From Acidimicrobiales bacterium (GTDB taxonomy: Bacteria > Actinomycetota > Acidimicrobiia > Acidimicrobiales > Acidimicrobilacustridaceae), in NCBI GenBank assembly GCA_025456085.1, contig JALOLF010000014.1, positions 1-48,362 of the forward strand: 48,362 nucleotides of DNA. Reading direction: 5' to 3'. Position 1 is the stretch's first letter. Each line of letters opens with the position of its first letter. The notes under the pieces were generated by a model. The model ran no database searches. It was not told where the DNA came from and worked only from the letters and a program-made list of their open reading frames with translations. Position numbers and translations under genes: made by a program. Below, piece after piece: positions 7,537-16,448 of this stretch.

Positions 7537-10125
7537 TCAGGGGAGCGTGAGCTCGCCCGTGGCGGCCGGGTAGGTGTCGACCAGGAGCAGCACCCGCACC
7601 CGGCGTCCTGCGTCCTCGGGCCGCACGGCCACGGCGACCGAGGCCACCGACCCGTCAGGGGCCGCGCTCACCTGCGTGTCCTGGGTGTAGGCCAGCGGGA
7701 GGGGCTGGCCCGTCTCGGCGTCGAGCAGCAGCAGGCCCCACACGTGCTCGTCGGCGCGCAGGTCGGGGGCGTCCACCGTGGCCGTCACCGTCCCGGCGGT
7801 GGCGGTCAGCTCCATGGAGGCGGTGCCCTCCTCGAGGGGCTCGGTGGCGAAGGGCCGCATCTCGGCGCCGCCGAACACGTCGAGCAGGTCGGTGGTCGGG
7901 TTGCAGTAGCCGAGCTGCTGCAGGAAGGGCCCGTAGAAGGTGATCCGGCTGCAGACCGCCTTGGCGTTGATGGCCGGCGGCTCGGTGGCGTTGCCGTCGG
8001 TGTCGAACCGGGTGGCCACCCGGAAGAAGTCGAACGGCAGCGGGAAGCCGTTGAACTCGATCGTGAAGCCGGCTTCGTTCACGAAGGTGGCGAGCTGGCC
8101 GTCCTGGCGCAGCACGAGGGGGAAGCGCACCGCGGAGGTGGGGTCGACCTCGGTGGCGCCGTTGTCGCCGGTGGGTGCGCCCTCCACGGCCCAGGTGACC
8201 ACGTCGCCGTCCGCGGTGCGGCCCACGGAGCCGATGAGGTAGTGGATGGAGTCGAAGCCGATCTGGTTGTAGCTGGGCAGGATGGTGGGCAGGGGCGCCG
8301 CCAGTCGGTACAGCTCCCACGTGCTGGCCGGCGTGCCGGGGCTCTCCGGCACGGCCACGAACGGCGGCGCGGCATCCGAGGCGGGCAGCACGTCGAAGGT
8401 GAAGGTCTCGTCGAAGGTGCCGCCCACGGTGCCGCCGCTGAAGCGCAGCCCGTCCCGGTCGAGGTCGACGAGGTAGTCGCCGCGCACGCGCACGGTGAGG
8501 GTGGCGTCGCCGCCGTCGGCGCCCTGGTCGGGCCAGGTGGTCTCCGGTACCACGGTCACGAACTTGCGGTCGCCGGAGGTGTCGACGATGGCCGGGGTGT
8601 CGGGTCCGATGGTGACCTCGAGGCTCTCGGAGTCGATGAGGGCCTGACGGGTGTCGCCGCCCTCGCGCAGCACCAGCGAGAAGGCGAGGGGCTGGTTGGC
8701 CTGGATCCCGGTCGGCGGCTCGGGCAGCACCTTGCCGAAGCGGGTGGTGAACAGCACCAGCGCCCCGTCGTCGGGGAGCCCCTCGCCGCCGCCGACGGTG
8801 CAGCCCGAGTCGGCTCCGAGCGCGTCGCGGAGGCAGTAGTCGTAGGGGATCCCGAACACCTGCCCGCTCTCGCCGGCGATGACGATCTGGTCGGTCCCCA
8901 GCGCAGGGGAGGCGTTGAGGTCGTCGCGGTCGCTCTCGATGAGCTGTAGGCGCCAGCGCAGCGTGCCGTCGGGGTTCAGCACCACCAGCGCCCCGCCGCC
9001 GGTGCCGAGGTAGATGTTGCCGGCGCCGTCGATGGCGGGCGAGGAGCGGATGGGGTCCAGCGCGTCGTAGGCCCAGCGCAGCGAGCCGTCGGCGGGGTCG
9101 AGGGCGTAGACGGTGCCGTCGGCGGAGGGCTGGATGATGGTGCCGTCGGTCGCCTGGGCAGGGCTGGCGTAGAGGTGGTCGCGGGCGCCGAAGGTCCAGC
9201 GCTCGGCGCCGGTGGCGGCGTCGAGGGCGCGCACGATGCCGTCGAAGCCGCCCACCACGACGAGGCCGTCGGGGGTGAGCAGGGGGCTGGCGGCCACCGT
9301 GCCCTGTGCGGTGGCGGTCCAGCGGGCGGTGCCGTCGGCGGGGTCGAGCGCCGCGATGTTGTCGGCGAACTGGAAGTTGTTGCCCAGGTACAGCTCGCCG
9401 GTCGCCGGGTCGACCGCGGGCAGCGACCAGGTCTGGTCCGCGGTGGTGAAGGCCCAGCGGGACTGGCCGGTGTCGCGGTCCACGGCGTAGGTGCGGAAGT
9501 TGTCGTTGGGCACGTACAGGGTGCCGTCGGGACCCATGGCCACGTTGCCCTCGAACCAGTTGATGAAGGCGTCGGTGGTCTCCGCGGGCTCGGCCTCGAA
9601 GGTCCACACCGTCTCGCCCGTGGCGCGGTCCAGGGCGTAGAGCACACCGTCGCCGGAACCGACGTAGACCCGGCCCCGGTCGTCGAGCAGCGCCGAGGAG
9701 TCGATGATCTCCCCGGTGGCGACCCGCCAGCGCTCGTTGCCGTCGCGGTCGATGGCGTAGAAGTTTCGGTCGGCCGAGCCGACGTAGGTCGTGCCGTCGC
9801 CGTCGATGACCGGGGTGGAGAAGATGCCCTTGCCGGTGTCGAAGGTCCACGGCGCGCGGCCCGTGTCCACCGGCTCCACGGGGCTGCGACCGTCCTGCAC
9901 GGCGGTGCGGCGGAACTTGGGCCACGGGCTCCCGGGATCGAGGGGGACGCCGTAGTCGAAGGTCAGGCGCGGGACCTCGGTGCTGGTGGGTCCGCCCTCC
10001 TCGGTGTCGTCGTCGCCGGTGCAGGCGGGCAGCACGAGGGCCATCGCGGTGAGTGCGGCGAGGGGGATCGCGAGGTGGCGCCGGGCGCGACCACGACGGA
10101 CCCGACCGGTGTCGGTGCGGTTCAC
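7537..10125 (-). CDS. PQQ-like beta-propeller repeat lipoprotein
   Basis: 862 residues from GTG 10125. A start at 10161 would add 12 residues, but TAGCGT at 10133-10138, 7 bases before 10125, favours a leaderless start there. An Arg-rich N-terminus, hydrophobic run and LPAC lipobox (C35) mark a lipoprotein. Residues about 60-430 contain about seven PQQ/BamB-type repeats, each with a YVGSxDxxxYAxD-like strand and an RW-x-F or RW-x-Y turn. The C-terminal 430 residues contain further beta-rich sequence that I do not recognise. Propellers of this kind usually act as binding scaffolds outside the membrane. No PQQ-dehydrogenase catalytic residues are evident. It lies upstream of the SGNH-lectin gene, 67 bases away. 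Confidence 0.85.
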   Translation of the reverse strand: MNRTDTGRVRRGRARRHLAIPLAALTAMALVLPACTGDDDTEEGGPTSTEVPRLTFDYGVPLDPGSPWPKFRRTAVQDGRSPVEPVDTGRAPWTFDTGKGIFSTPVIDGDGTTYVGSADRNFYAIDRDGNERWRVATGEIIDSSALLDDRGRVYVGSGDGVLYALDRATGETVWTFEAEPAETTDAFINWFEGNVAMGPDGTLYVPNDNFRTYAVDRDTGQSRWAFTTADQTWSLPAVDPATGELYLGNNFQFADNIAALDPADGTARWTATAQGTVAASPLLTPDGLVVVGGFDGIVRALDAATGAERWTFGARDHLYASPAQATDGTIIQPSADGTVYALDPADGSLRWAYDALDPIRSSPAIDGAGNIYLGTGGGALVVLNPDGTLRWRLQLIESDRDDLNASPALGTDQIVIAGESGQVFGIPYDYCLRDALGADSGCTVGGGEGLPDDGALVLFTTRFGKVLPEPPTGIQANQPLAFSLVLREGGDTRQALIDSESLEVTIGPDTPAIVDTSGDRKFVTVVPETTWPDQGADGGDATLTVRVRGDYLVDLDRDGLRFSGGTVGGTFDETFTFDVLPASDAAPPFVAVPESPGTPASTWELYRLAAPLPTILPSYNQIGFDSIHYLIGSVGRTADGDVVTWAVEGAPTGDNGATEVDPTSAVRFPLVLRQDGQLATFVNEAGFTIEFNGFPLPFDFFRVATRFDTDGNATEPPAINAKAVCSRITFYGPFLQQLGYCNPTTDLLDVFGGAEMRPFATEPLEEGTASMELTATAGTVTATVDAPDLRADEHVWGLLLLDAETGQPLPLAYTQDTQVSAAPDGSVASVAVAVRPEDAGRRVRVLLLVDTYPAATGELTLP

Positions 10126-10192
10126 GGACGCGACGCTACGACGCGGCGCCCTCCCCCGCACAGGGTCGGAGGGCCCGGCCCGGGACCAGTGC

Positions 10193-11050
10193 TCAGCCGG
10201 TGTACGTCGGCGCCGCCTTCACAGCCGGCGCCGCAGTGGTGGGCGTCGCCGGGAGCGTCGTGGAGGAGGGGGGCACGGTCGTCGTCGCCAGGCTGGCCAC
10301 GGTGACCGGGACCGTCACGGTGAGCACCGTCTCGCCGTCGAAGCCGCAGTCGACGCGCACCGTCAGGGCGGTGCCCCGGGCGATGTCGGCGGGAACCGTG
10401 AGCGGGATCTGGAAGGTGCCGTCGGCAGCGGTGGGGGTGGTGTCGCCGCCGAGGCTGGTGGCGCCGTCGAGCAGCAGTGCGCCGCCCAGCGGGTAGAAGC
10501 AGCTCTCGGCGGTGACGGTGATGGTCTGACCCGGCTCGGGGGTGGTGTCGTCGACGGTCGCGGCGAACAGCGCCTCGGCCGCCTCGGCGGCCGTCTGCGG
10601 GCAGGTGCCGTAGTCGCCGAAGCAGGTGTCGAGCACCTCGTTGGCGCCGCTGTCGCTGCAGCGGTACAGCACGAACCACTCGGCGGTGTCGGCCGCGGTG
10701 GGCGGGTCGGTGCCGACCCAGGCGTAGGAGCCGATGATCGTGCCCTCGAGCTGGGCGGGGATGCTGAGGGTGAAGTCCTCGTACAGGCCGTCGAAGCCGG
10801 CGAGGCCGGTGTTCTTCGGGTCGAAGCCGCCGATCTGGCCCGACATGGTGGTGACGAGTCCGAACTCTGCCGTGACCGCCCCGGCGGCGATGCCGAGGTC
10901 CAGGCCCGCGTACGAGCAGCTGGCCGTGGCGGTGGGTGCGACGGAGGTGGCGGTGACCAGGCTGCTGGCGGTGGCGGGTGAGGCCACCAGGCCCACCCCC
11001 GTGGCGATCAACACGCCGAGCGTCAGGAGCGGGACGAGTCCGCGCAGCAT
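10193..11050 (-). CDS. Secreted hypothetical protein ending in PTYTG
   Basis: 285 residues from ATG 11050, chosen because GGGGAGG sits 7 bases upstream and a signal peptide follows directly (cleavage near ATASS). The N-terminal half has several Cys (ASCSYAG, RCSDSG, TCFGDYGTC) and could be disulfide-bonded. Residues about 165-245 look like an Ig-like/transthyretin-like beta domain (PEPGQTITVTAES, GTFQIPLTVP). A Pro/Thr linker then leads to the extreme C-terminus PAVKAAPTYTG. The same kind of ending occurs in the secreted protein at 31965-32762. Function unknown; exported. Confidence 0.75.
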   Translation of the reverse strand: MLRGLVPLLTLGVLIATGVGLVASPATASSLVTATSVAPTATASCSYAGLDLGIAAGAVTAEFGLVTTMSGQIGGFDPKNTGLAGFDGLYEDFTLSIPAQLEGTIIGSYAWVGTDPPTAADTAEWFVLYRCSDSGANEVLDTCFGDYGTCPQTAAEAAEALFAATVDDTTPEPGQTITVTAESCFYPLGGALLLDGATSLGGDTTPTAADGTFQIPLTVPADIARGTALTVRVDCGFDGETVLTVTVPVTVASLATTTVPPSSTTLPATPTTAAPAVKAAPTYTG

Positions 11051-11144
11051 GGTGGCCTCCCCTGGGCTGATGGTTCCGGGGTCCGGGGCGAGCCTAGGCA
11101 CGACCGGTCGACGACCACCCAATCCGTGCCCCCCGGCACAGGGC

Positions 11145-12047
11145 TCAGCGACGGGGCAGCCGAAGCAGGGCGGCGGTCTCGACGGGGGAGGCGGCCCGGT
11201 GGCCGGCCCCGGTCACGAGGGCGACGGCCTCGGCCACCAGCTCCGCGTTGGTGGGCCGCCGGTCGCCGCCGAAGTCCTCGAGGCCGACGTGGAGGTGTCC
11301 GCCGGCCGCGAGGGCGGCGTGCACCAGGTCGGTGTGGGCGCACAGGTCGCCGCCGATCACCGCCACCGACCACGGCAGGTCGCACCCGGCCAGCAGCTCG
11401 AGGTAGGCGTCGAGAGCGAGGAGTGTGGGCGGCAGGCCGAACACGGCGCCCGGTGCGGTGCCGCCCAGGTACCCCCAGTCGTCGCACAGGTACAGCTTGA
11501 CGAGGGTGCCCTCGGGCAGGCGCCCGGCGCGCCACCAGGCCAGCAGGGTGCGCAGGAAGCCCGGCTCGAACACCGCCACCGAGGGCCCCAGGCGCAGCCG
11601 GCGGTTCAGCTCGAGCTGGTGGCGGGCGTCGTCGAAGGTGTTGCGGTACACGTAGCCGCCGACGGGCAGGCCGTCGTCGTCGAGGGGACCGAGGTTCACC
11701 GAGCCCGGGTCGCACAGCCCGATGCGCAGCGCGCCGGCCGCGACGAGCGGCTCGAGGTGGCCGTAGGACTCGGCCACCGAGGCGCCCAGGTCGACGGTGG
11801 GGTACAGCAGCGCGTCGGGCCGCGCCTCCAGCACCGGCGCCCAGCCCTCGAGGTAGCGCGCCGCGGTGACCTCGCCCGGTCCGCCGAAGTGGTCCACGTG
11901 GTTGTGCACGACGGCGGCACCCGCGGCCAGGCAGGCCAGCGCGTCGGCGGCGATCTCGGCGGGGGTGACGGGGACGTGGGGGTTGTGGTCCTTGCGGGTC
12001 ACGCCGTTGAGGGCGGCCTCGATGATCACCGGCCGGGAGTCGGGCAT
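11145..12047 (-). CDS. BKACE (DUF849) family 3-keto-5-aminohexanoate cleavage-type enzyme
   Basis: 300 residues. An IIEAALNG start, an H-x-H metal motif (VHNHVDH), GLCDPGSVNLG, KLYLCDDWG and a late GLEDFGG block fit the BKACE family. These are Zn-dependent enzymes that condense a beta-keto acid with acetyl-CoA and swap the acyl parts. The family acts on varied beta-keto acids, so the true substrate is not defined. ATG 12047 is supported by TACGCT (12054-12059) 6 bases upstream, a leaderless arrangement. The gene is divergent from an FGGY kinase with only 40 bases between starts, which suggests shared control and perhaps a joint sugar-acid or keto-acid pathway. Confidence 0.85.
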   Translation of the reverse strand: MPDSRPVIIEAALNGVTRKDHNPHVPVTPAEIAADALACLAAGAAVVHNHVDHFGGPGEVTAARYLEGWAPVLEARPDALLYPTVDLGASVAESYGHLEPLVAAGALRIGLCDPGSVNLGPLDDDGLPVGGYVYRNTFDDARHQLELNRRLRLGPSVAVFEPGFLRTLLAWWRAGRLPEGTLVKLYLCDDWGYLGGTAPGAVFGLPPTLLALDAYLELLAGCDLPWSVAVIGGDLCAHTDLVHAALAAGGHLHVGLEDFGGDRRPTNAELVAEAVALVTGAGHRAASPVETAALLRLPRR

Positions 12048-12053
12048 GGCCGC

Positions 12054-12081
12054 AGCGTAGGCGTCGACCCGCACGTAGGGT
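12054..12081. promoter_or_regulatory. Face-to-face promoters of the BKACE and FGGY kinase genes
   Basis: TACGCT on the minus strand (12054-12059) and TAGGGT on the plus strand (12076-12081) each lie 6 bases before their start codon. The two promoters overlap within the 40-base gap, so RNA polymerase could serve only one at a time. Confidence 0.55.
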
Positions 12082-12087
12082 TCCGCC

Positions 12088-13629
12088 ATGGCGCACGCGC
12101 TGGGCATCGACGTGGGGACGACGAACGCCAAGGTGGCGGTGGTGCGCGACGACGGCACGCTGGTGGCCACGGGCTCGAGCCCCATCCCGTTGGTGCGATC
12201 GGGTGATCGTGCCGGCATCGACCCCGAGGCGCTGTGGTCGGCGGTGGTGTCGGCCTCCCGGTCGGCCGTGGCCGAGGCGGGGCCGGCCGCCGCCGACGTG
12301 CGGGCCGTGGCCTGCTGCAGCCAGTACTCCTCCATCGTGCCGGTGGACAGGGCCGGCCGACCCACGGCCGAGCTGGTCGTGTACCTCGACCAGCGGGGCA
12401 CCGACCACTGCTGGGCCATCGCCGAGCGGCACCCCCAGGCCTTCGACCTGTGGCTGGAGCGCCACGGCGTGCCCCCGGTGGGCAGCGGGCTGTCGCTGGC
12501 CCACCTCCTGCACCTGCAGCTCGACCGTCCCGAGGTGCACGCGGCCACGGCGACGTGGCTGGAACCCATGGACTTCGTGAACCTGCGCCTCACCGGCACC
12601 GTCACCGCCACCCAGGCCACCATGTTCACGGCGCAGCTGTGCGACAACCGGTCGCTGGGGGTGACGGCCTACGACGACGAGCTGGTGGCGCTGTCGGGGG
12701 TCGACCCCTCGCGGCTGCCGCCGCTGGTGTCGCTGGACGCGGTGGCCGGCACGCTGTTGCCGGCCGTGGCGGCGGAGGTGGGTCTGCCGGCCGGCGTGCC
12801 CGTGCTGGCGGGCATGAACGACAGCCACGCCGGCGCCATCGCCACCGGCGCCCACCGGCCCGGCGTGGCCGGGGTGATGATCGGTACCACCAGCGTCCTG
12901 CTCGACACCACGGCCGCCATGCACGACACCGACCTCGACCACGAGGTCCTGTCCATGCCGAGCCCGTTGCCGGCAACCTATCTCGTGTGGGCCGAGAACG
13001 GCCTGGGAGGCAAGGCGCTCGAGCACGTGCTGGCCCACGTGGTCCACGCCACCGACGAGCTGGCCGACCACGCCACCAGCGACCACTTCGAGCACCTCGA
13101 CCGGGCCCTGGCCGCGGTGGCGGCGGGGAGCGGGGGCGTGCTCTTCCTGCCGTGGCTGGCGGGGTCGATGTCGCCCCGGGCGGACCCGCTGATGCGGGGC
13201 GGCTTCCTGAACCTGTCCCTCGACAGCCGGCGAACCGACCTGGTGCGGGCGGTGATCGAGGGGATCTGTCACAACCTGGCCTGGCTGCTGCCGGTCGTGG
13301 AGGGGTTCGGGGCCGAGCCGGTGGCGCAGGTCGTGTTCGGCGGCGGCGCAGCCCGCTCGACGCTGTGGGCGCAGATCCTGGCCGACGTGCTCGACCGACC
13401 GGTGACGACGCTGCACGAGCCCGACCAGGCCAATGCCCGGGCCGTGGGCCTGTGGGCACTGCGCGGCGCCGGGGTGCTGGGCACCGAGGACCTGGTGGAG
13501 CTCATCCGCACCGGGCCGGCGTACGACCCGGACCCGGCGGCCCGCGGGGTGTACGCCGCCATGCACGAGCAGTACCTCGCCGCCTTCGACGCCCTGCGCC
13601 CCCTCTACCACGCCCTCAACGGCGGCTGA
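12088..13629 (+). CDS. FGGY-family carbohydrate kinase (xylulokinase-like)
   Basis: 513 residues. The phosphate loop IDVGTTNAK is near residue 7-15, and the second lobe carries GTTSVLLDTT and a FGGGAARSTLWAQI-type adenosine block followed by NARAVG. This is the two-domain actin-like fold that phosphorylates sugars or polyols with ATP; length fits (family about 490-520). Xylulose is only one of many possible substrates. TAGGGT 6 bases before ATG suggests a leaderless mRNA. It is divergent from the BKACE gene. Downstream it converges with the thioesterase gene across a gap that holds repeat A. Confidence 0.88.
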   Translation: MAHALGIDVGTTNAKVAVVRDDGTLVATGSSPIPLVRSGDRAGIDPEALWSAVVSASRSAVAEAGPAAADVRAVACCSQYSSIVPVDRAGRPTAELVVYLDQRGTDHCWAIAERHPQAFDLWLERHGVPPVGSGLSLAHLLHLQLDRPEVHAATATWLEPMDFVNLRLTGTVTATQATMFTAQLCDNRSLGVTAYDDELVALSGVDPSRLPPLVSLDAVAGTLLPAVAAEVGLPAGVPVLAGMNDSHAGAIATGAHRPGVAGVMIGTTSVLLDTTAAMHDTDLDHEVLSMPSPLPATYLVWAENGLGGKALEHVLAHVVHATDELADHATSDHFEHLDRALAAVAAGSGGVLFLPWLAGSMSPRADPLMRGGFLNLSLDSRRTDLVRAVIEGICHNLAWLLPVVEGFGAEPVAQVVFGGGAARSTLWAQILADVLDRPVTTLHEPDQANARAVGLWALRGAGVLGTEDLVELIRTGPAYDPDPAARGVYAAMHEQYLAAFDALRPLYHALNGG

Positions 13630-13670
13630 CGGCTGCCCCCTTCGCGGCTCCCCGCCCCTCCCCCCTTACC

Positions 13671-13717
13671 TTGCGCGTCCTCGCGTCGGAGACCGACTGC
13701 GGAGGACCCGATTTCGG
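13671..13717 (-). repeat. Intergenic palindromic repeat, family A copy 1
   Basis: A 47-bp element (read on the minus strand) running from CCGAAATCGGGTCCT to ACGCGCAA. It has a central hairpin GTCGG-TCT-CCGAC and differs from copy 3 (35502-35548) at 6 of 47 positions by hand alignment. It lies between the convergent kinase and thioesterase genes. Confidence 0.8.
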
Positions 13718-13730
13718 CTCGAGGGGCTCG

Positions 13731-14552
13731 TCAGCGGCGGGCGCGGTTGTCGCGCAGGAGGACCTCCTGGGCGATGGTGGCCACGTGGGTGCCCTCCTCG
13801 GTGAACACGTGCCCGGTGGCCAGGCCCCGGCCGCCCACGAAGGTCTGGCAGGTGAAGTCGTGCAGGTGCCAGGCGTCGGCCCGCATGGGGCGGTGGAACC
13901 AGATGGTGTGGTCCAGGCTGGCGCTGAACATGACCTTCTCCAGCACCTCGTGGGGCTCCCGTCCCAGCGGGTGGGCTCGCACCACGGCATCGGTGGGCAG
14001 GTCGTCGGACAGGTACGCCAGGGCCACCGCGTTGCGCAGTCGGTCGTCGCCCACCTCCTCCAGCACCTTCAACCAGGCGGCGGCACGGCCGGCGCCGGAG
14101 CGGTCGGTGTCGCCGAGCAGGTCGGCGGGCACGAAGCGGCGCTCGAAGACCGGGGACCAGGACCCGCTCTCGACCTCGTCGGGACGGGGGAGCCCGACCG
14201 GCGGGGCCACGTTCTCGAGGTCGGGGCCGTCCTCGTGCGCCTGGAAGGAGGCCTCGAGGTTCAAGATGGCACCGACGGCCTGGCGGGCGACCACCCGGCG
14301 GGTGCAGAAGGAGCGGCCGTCGCGGATGCGGTCGACCTCGTAGCGCACCGGCTGGTCGTGGTCGCCGCGGCGGATGAAGTAGGCGCGCACCGAGTGCACG
14401 TCCAGGCCGGGATCGACGGTGGTGGCCGAGGCCAACAGCGCCTGGGCCACGATCTGTCCGCCGTAGAGGCCACCCCACGGGTAGCGCGGGCCCGAGCCCA
14501 CGAAGGTGTCGGGCCCGTGGTCGGTCAGGGTCAGGATGTCGCGCAGTTCCAC
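13731..14552 (-). CDS. tesB: Acyl-CoA thioesterase II (TesB type)
   Basis: 273 residues from GTG 14552, chosen for GGGAGG 7 bases upstream. It is a double hot-dog protein: the N-terminal half holds GGLYGGQIVAQAL and VRAYFIRRGDHDQPVRYEVDRIRDG; the C-terminal half holds SLDHTIWFHRP and a final AQEVLLRD block. These carry the Asp, Thr and Gln positions of the TesB active site. It hydrolyses acyl-CoA to free acid and CoA in the cytoplasm, probably balancing CoA pools during lipid breakdown. It is slightly shorter than E. coli TesB (286). It is divergent from the MFS exporter. Confidence 0.92.
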   Translation of the reverse strand: MELRDILTLTDHGPDTFVGSGPRYPWGGLYGGQIVAQALLASATTVDPGLDVHSVRAYFIRRGDHDQPVRYEVDRIRDGRSFCTRRVVARQAVGAILNLEASFQAHEDGPDLENVAPPVGLPRPDEVESGSWSPVFERRFVPADLLGDTDRSGAGRAAAWLKVLEEVGDDRLRNAVALAYLSDDLPTDAVVRAHPLGREPHEVLEKVMFSASLDHTIWFHRPMRADAWHLHDFTCQTFVGGRGLATGHVFTEEGTHVATIAQEVLLRDNRARR

Positions 14553-14633
14553 CGGTCCTCCCGGCTGCACGCTAGGCGGGCCCGCCCGCGCCCGCCATTT
14601 ACGCGACGCGGATGTTGCGTTTGCGTGAGCCGG

Positions 14634-14645
14634 CCGGTAGACCGG
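14634..14645. promoter_or_regulatory. Inverted repeat upstream of the MFS-tetR operon
   Basis: CCGGT-AG-ACCGG, perfect 5-bp arms, about 45 bases before the MFS start. Just upstream are tandem TTGCGT hexamers (14615-14626), the second of which could be a -35. This is the obvious place for the co-transcribed TetR protein to bind. Confidence 0.5.
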
Positions 14646-14690
14646 TGCAATACGACACAGGGTCGTCGCGTCACCATCGGGGGAGCGCCC

Positions 14691-16448
14691 ATGCAGCCTC
14701 GGACGAGCCGGCACGCGGTGGGGGACGGAGCGGACGGGCGGCTCGACGCCGCGGACCGCGTCCAGCAGCACGCCTACGAGCGCCGCTGGTGGATCCTGGC
14801 GGTGCTGTGCTTCAGCCTGCTGGTGATCGTGCTCGACAACTCCATCCTCAACGTCGCCATCCCGACGCTGGTGCGCGACCTGAACGCGTCCAACAGCGAC
14901 CTGCAGTGGATCGTGGACGCGTACACCCTGGTCTTCGCCGGCCTGCTGCTCACCGCCGGCGCACTCGGTGACCGCTACGGCCGGCGTAGCGCCCTGCAGG
15001 TGGGCTTCGTGGTGTTCGGGCTGGGCTCGTTGGCGTCGGCCTTCGCCTCCAGCTCGCTGCAGCTCACCGCGACCCGGGCCGTCATGGGCCTCGGTGCGGC
15101 GGCCATCATGCCGGCCACGCTGTCGATCATCACCAACACCTTCCCCGACCACGAGCGGGGCCGGGCCATCGGCGTGTGGGCCGGCACCGCCGGGCTGGGC
15201 AGCGCCCTGGGACCGCTGACCGGTGGCTTCCTGCTCGAGCACTTCTACTGGGGCTCGGTGTTCCTGGTGAACCTGCCCATCGTGGTCGTGGGCCTCGTCG
15301 CGGGCATCATCCTGATCCCCAACTCCAAGGACCCCGCCGCGCCGCGCGTCGACCCCCTCGGCGCCGCGCTGTCCATCGTCGGGTTGATGGTGCTCCTCTA
15401 CGCCATCATCGAGGCCCCGGAGCGGGGCTGGACCGATCCCACCACCATCGGGGGCATCGTCGTGGGCCTGGCCGTCCTGGGTGGGTTCGCGTGGCACGAG
15501 TGGCGTTCGGACCATCCCATGCTCGACGTGCACTTCTTCGCCAACCCGCGCTTCAGCGCCGCCAGCGGGGCCATCACCCTCACGTTCTTCGCCATGTTCG
15601 GGGCCATGTTCCTGCTCACGCAGTACCTGCAGTTCGTGCTGGGCTACTCGCCGTTGGAGACCGGGGTGCGGCTGCTGCCGCTGGCCTTCACCATGATGAT
15701 CACCGCGCCGCTCAGCCCACGGCTGGCCGAGCGCATCGGCACCAAGCTCACCGTCGCCCTCGGGCTGGGGCTGGTCACCGCGGCCTTCCTGCTCTACCAG
15801 GGGCTGACCGTTGACAGCAGCTACGGCGAGGTGGCCTGGCGCCTGATGGTCATGGCGGTGGGTATGGGCCTCACCATGGCACCGGCCACCGAGTCCATCA
15901 TGGGCTCGCTGCCGCTGGCCAAGGCCGGCGTCGGCTCGGCGGTGAACGACACCACCCGCCAGGTCGGCGGGGCGTTGGGCGTGGCGGTGATCGGCAGCGT
16001 GCTCGCCACCGTCTACGGCGACAAGATCACCGATGTGCTGTCCGGCACGGCGGCACCGCCCGAGGCGGTCGAGGCGGCCAGCAGCTCGCTCGGCGGCGCC
16101 TTCACCGTGGCCGAGCAGGCGCGGGCCGCCGGCACGGCCGACACCGTCGGGCTGGCCGAGCGCCTGCTGGCCACCGCCAACGCCGCGTTCGTCGACGCCA
16201 TGCACGCCGGCGTGCTGGTGGCGGCGTCGGCCACGGCCCTCGGCGTGGTGGTGGTGCTGGCCTTCCTGCCGGCCCGTGCCCGGGCGCGTGACGAGGTCCG
16301 ACAGCACGCCGAGTTCGCCGCCGAGCACGCCCACGACCGGCACGTGCCCGCCGACGTGCTGACCCCGGAGACCGCGGACCAGGCGCTCCACCACGCCCCG
16401 GCGGCGCGGCCGGTGCTGGCCCCCGCGCCGGAGGCGGCGGCCGAATGA
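14691..16448 (+). CDS. MFS drug exporter, DHA2 (EmrB/QacA) family
   Basis: 585 residues from ATG 14691, preceded by GGGGAG. Fourteen likely membrane helices. Motif A is GALGDRYGRR, an LDNSILNVAIPTL block sits in helix 1 (typical of DHA2), and a GSALGPLTGG motif C lies in helix 5. The C-terminal tail of about 60 residues is charged and His/Ala-rich. The family pumps amphipathic drugs, dyes or bile acids out using the proton gradient. It overlaps the next gene by ATGA, so transporter and TetR regulator are co-translated, a common layout for self-controlled efflux operons. Confidence 0.92.
   Translation: MQPRTSRHAVGDGADGRLDAADRVQQHAYERRWWILAVLCFSLLVIVLDNSILNVAIPTLVRDLNASNSDLQWIVDAYTLVFAGLLLTAGALGDRYGRRSALQVGFVVFGLGSLASAFASSSLQLTATRAVMGLGAAAIMPATLSIITNTFPDHERGRAIGVWAGTAGLGSALGPLTGGFLLEHFYWGSVFLVNLPIVVVGLVAGIILIPNSKDPAAPRVDPLGAALSIVGLMVLLYAIIEAPERGWTDPTTIGGIVVGLAVLGGFAWHEWRSDHPMLDVHFFANPRFSAASGAITLTFFAMFGAMFLLTQYLQFVLGYSPLETGVRLLPLAFTMMITAPLSPRLAERIGTKLTVALGLGLVTAAFLLYQGLTVDSSYGEVAWRLMVMAVGMGLTMAPATESIMGSLPLAKAGVGSAVNDTTRQVGGALGVAVIGSVLATVYGDKITDVLSGTAAPPEAVEAASSSLGGAFTVAEQARAAGTADTVGLAERLLATANAAFVDAMHAGVLVAASATALGVVVVLAFLPARARARDEVRQHAEFAAEHAHDRHVPADVLTPETADQALHHAPAARPVLAPAPEAAAE

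Noticed and set aside
12234..14690. Very long open frame in phase with the MFS exporter
   Set aside because: It covers the FGGY kinase in another frame and the thioesterase antisense; composition is Arg/Gly/Pro-rich as expected from GC-rich shadow frames. The true start is 14691.
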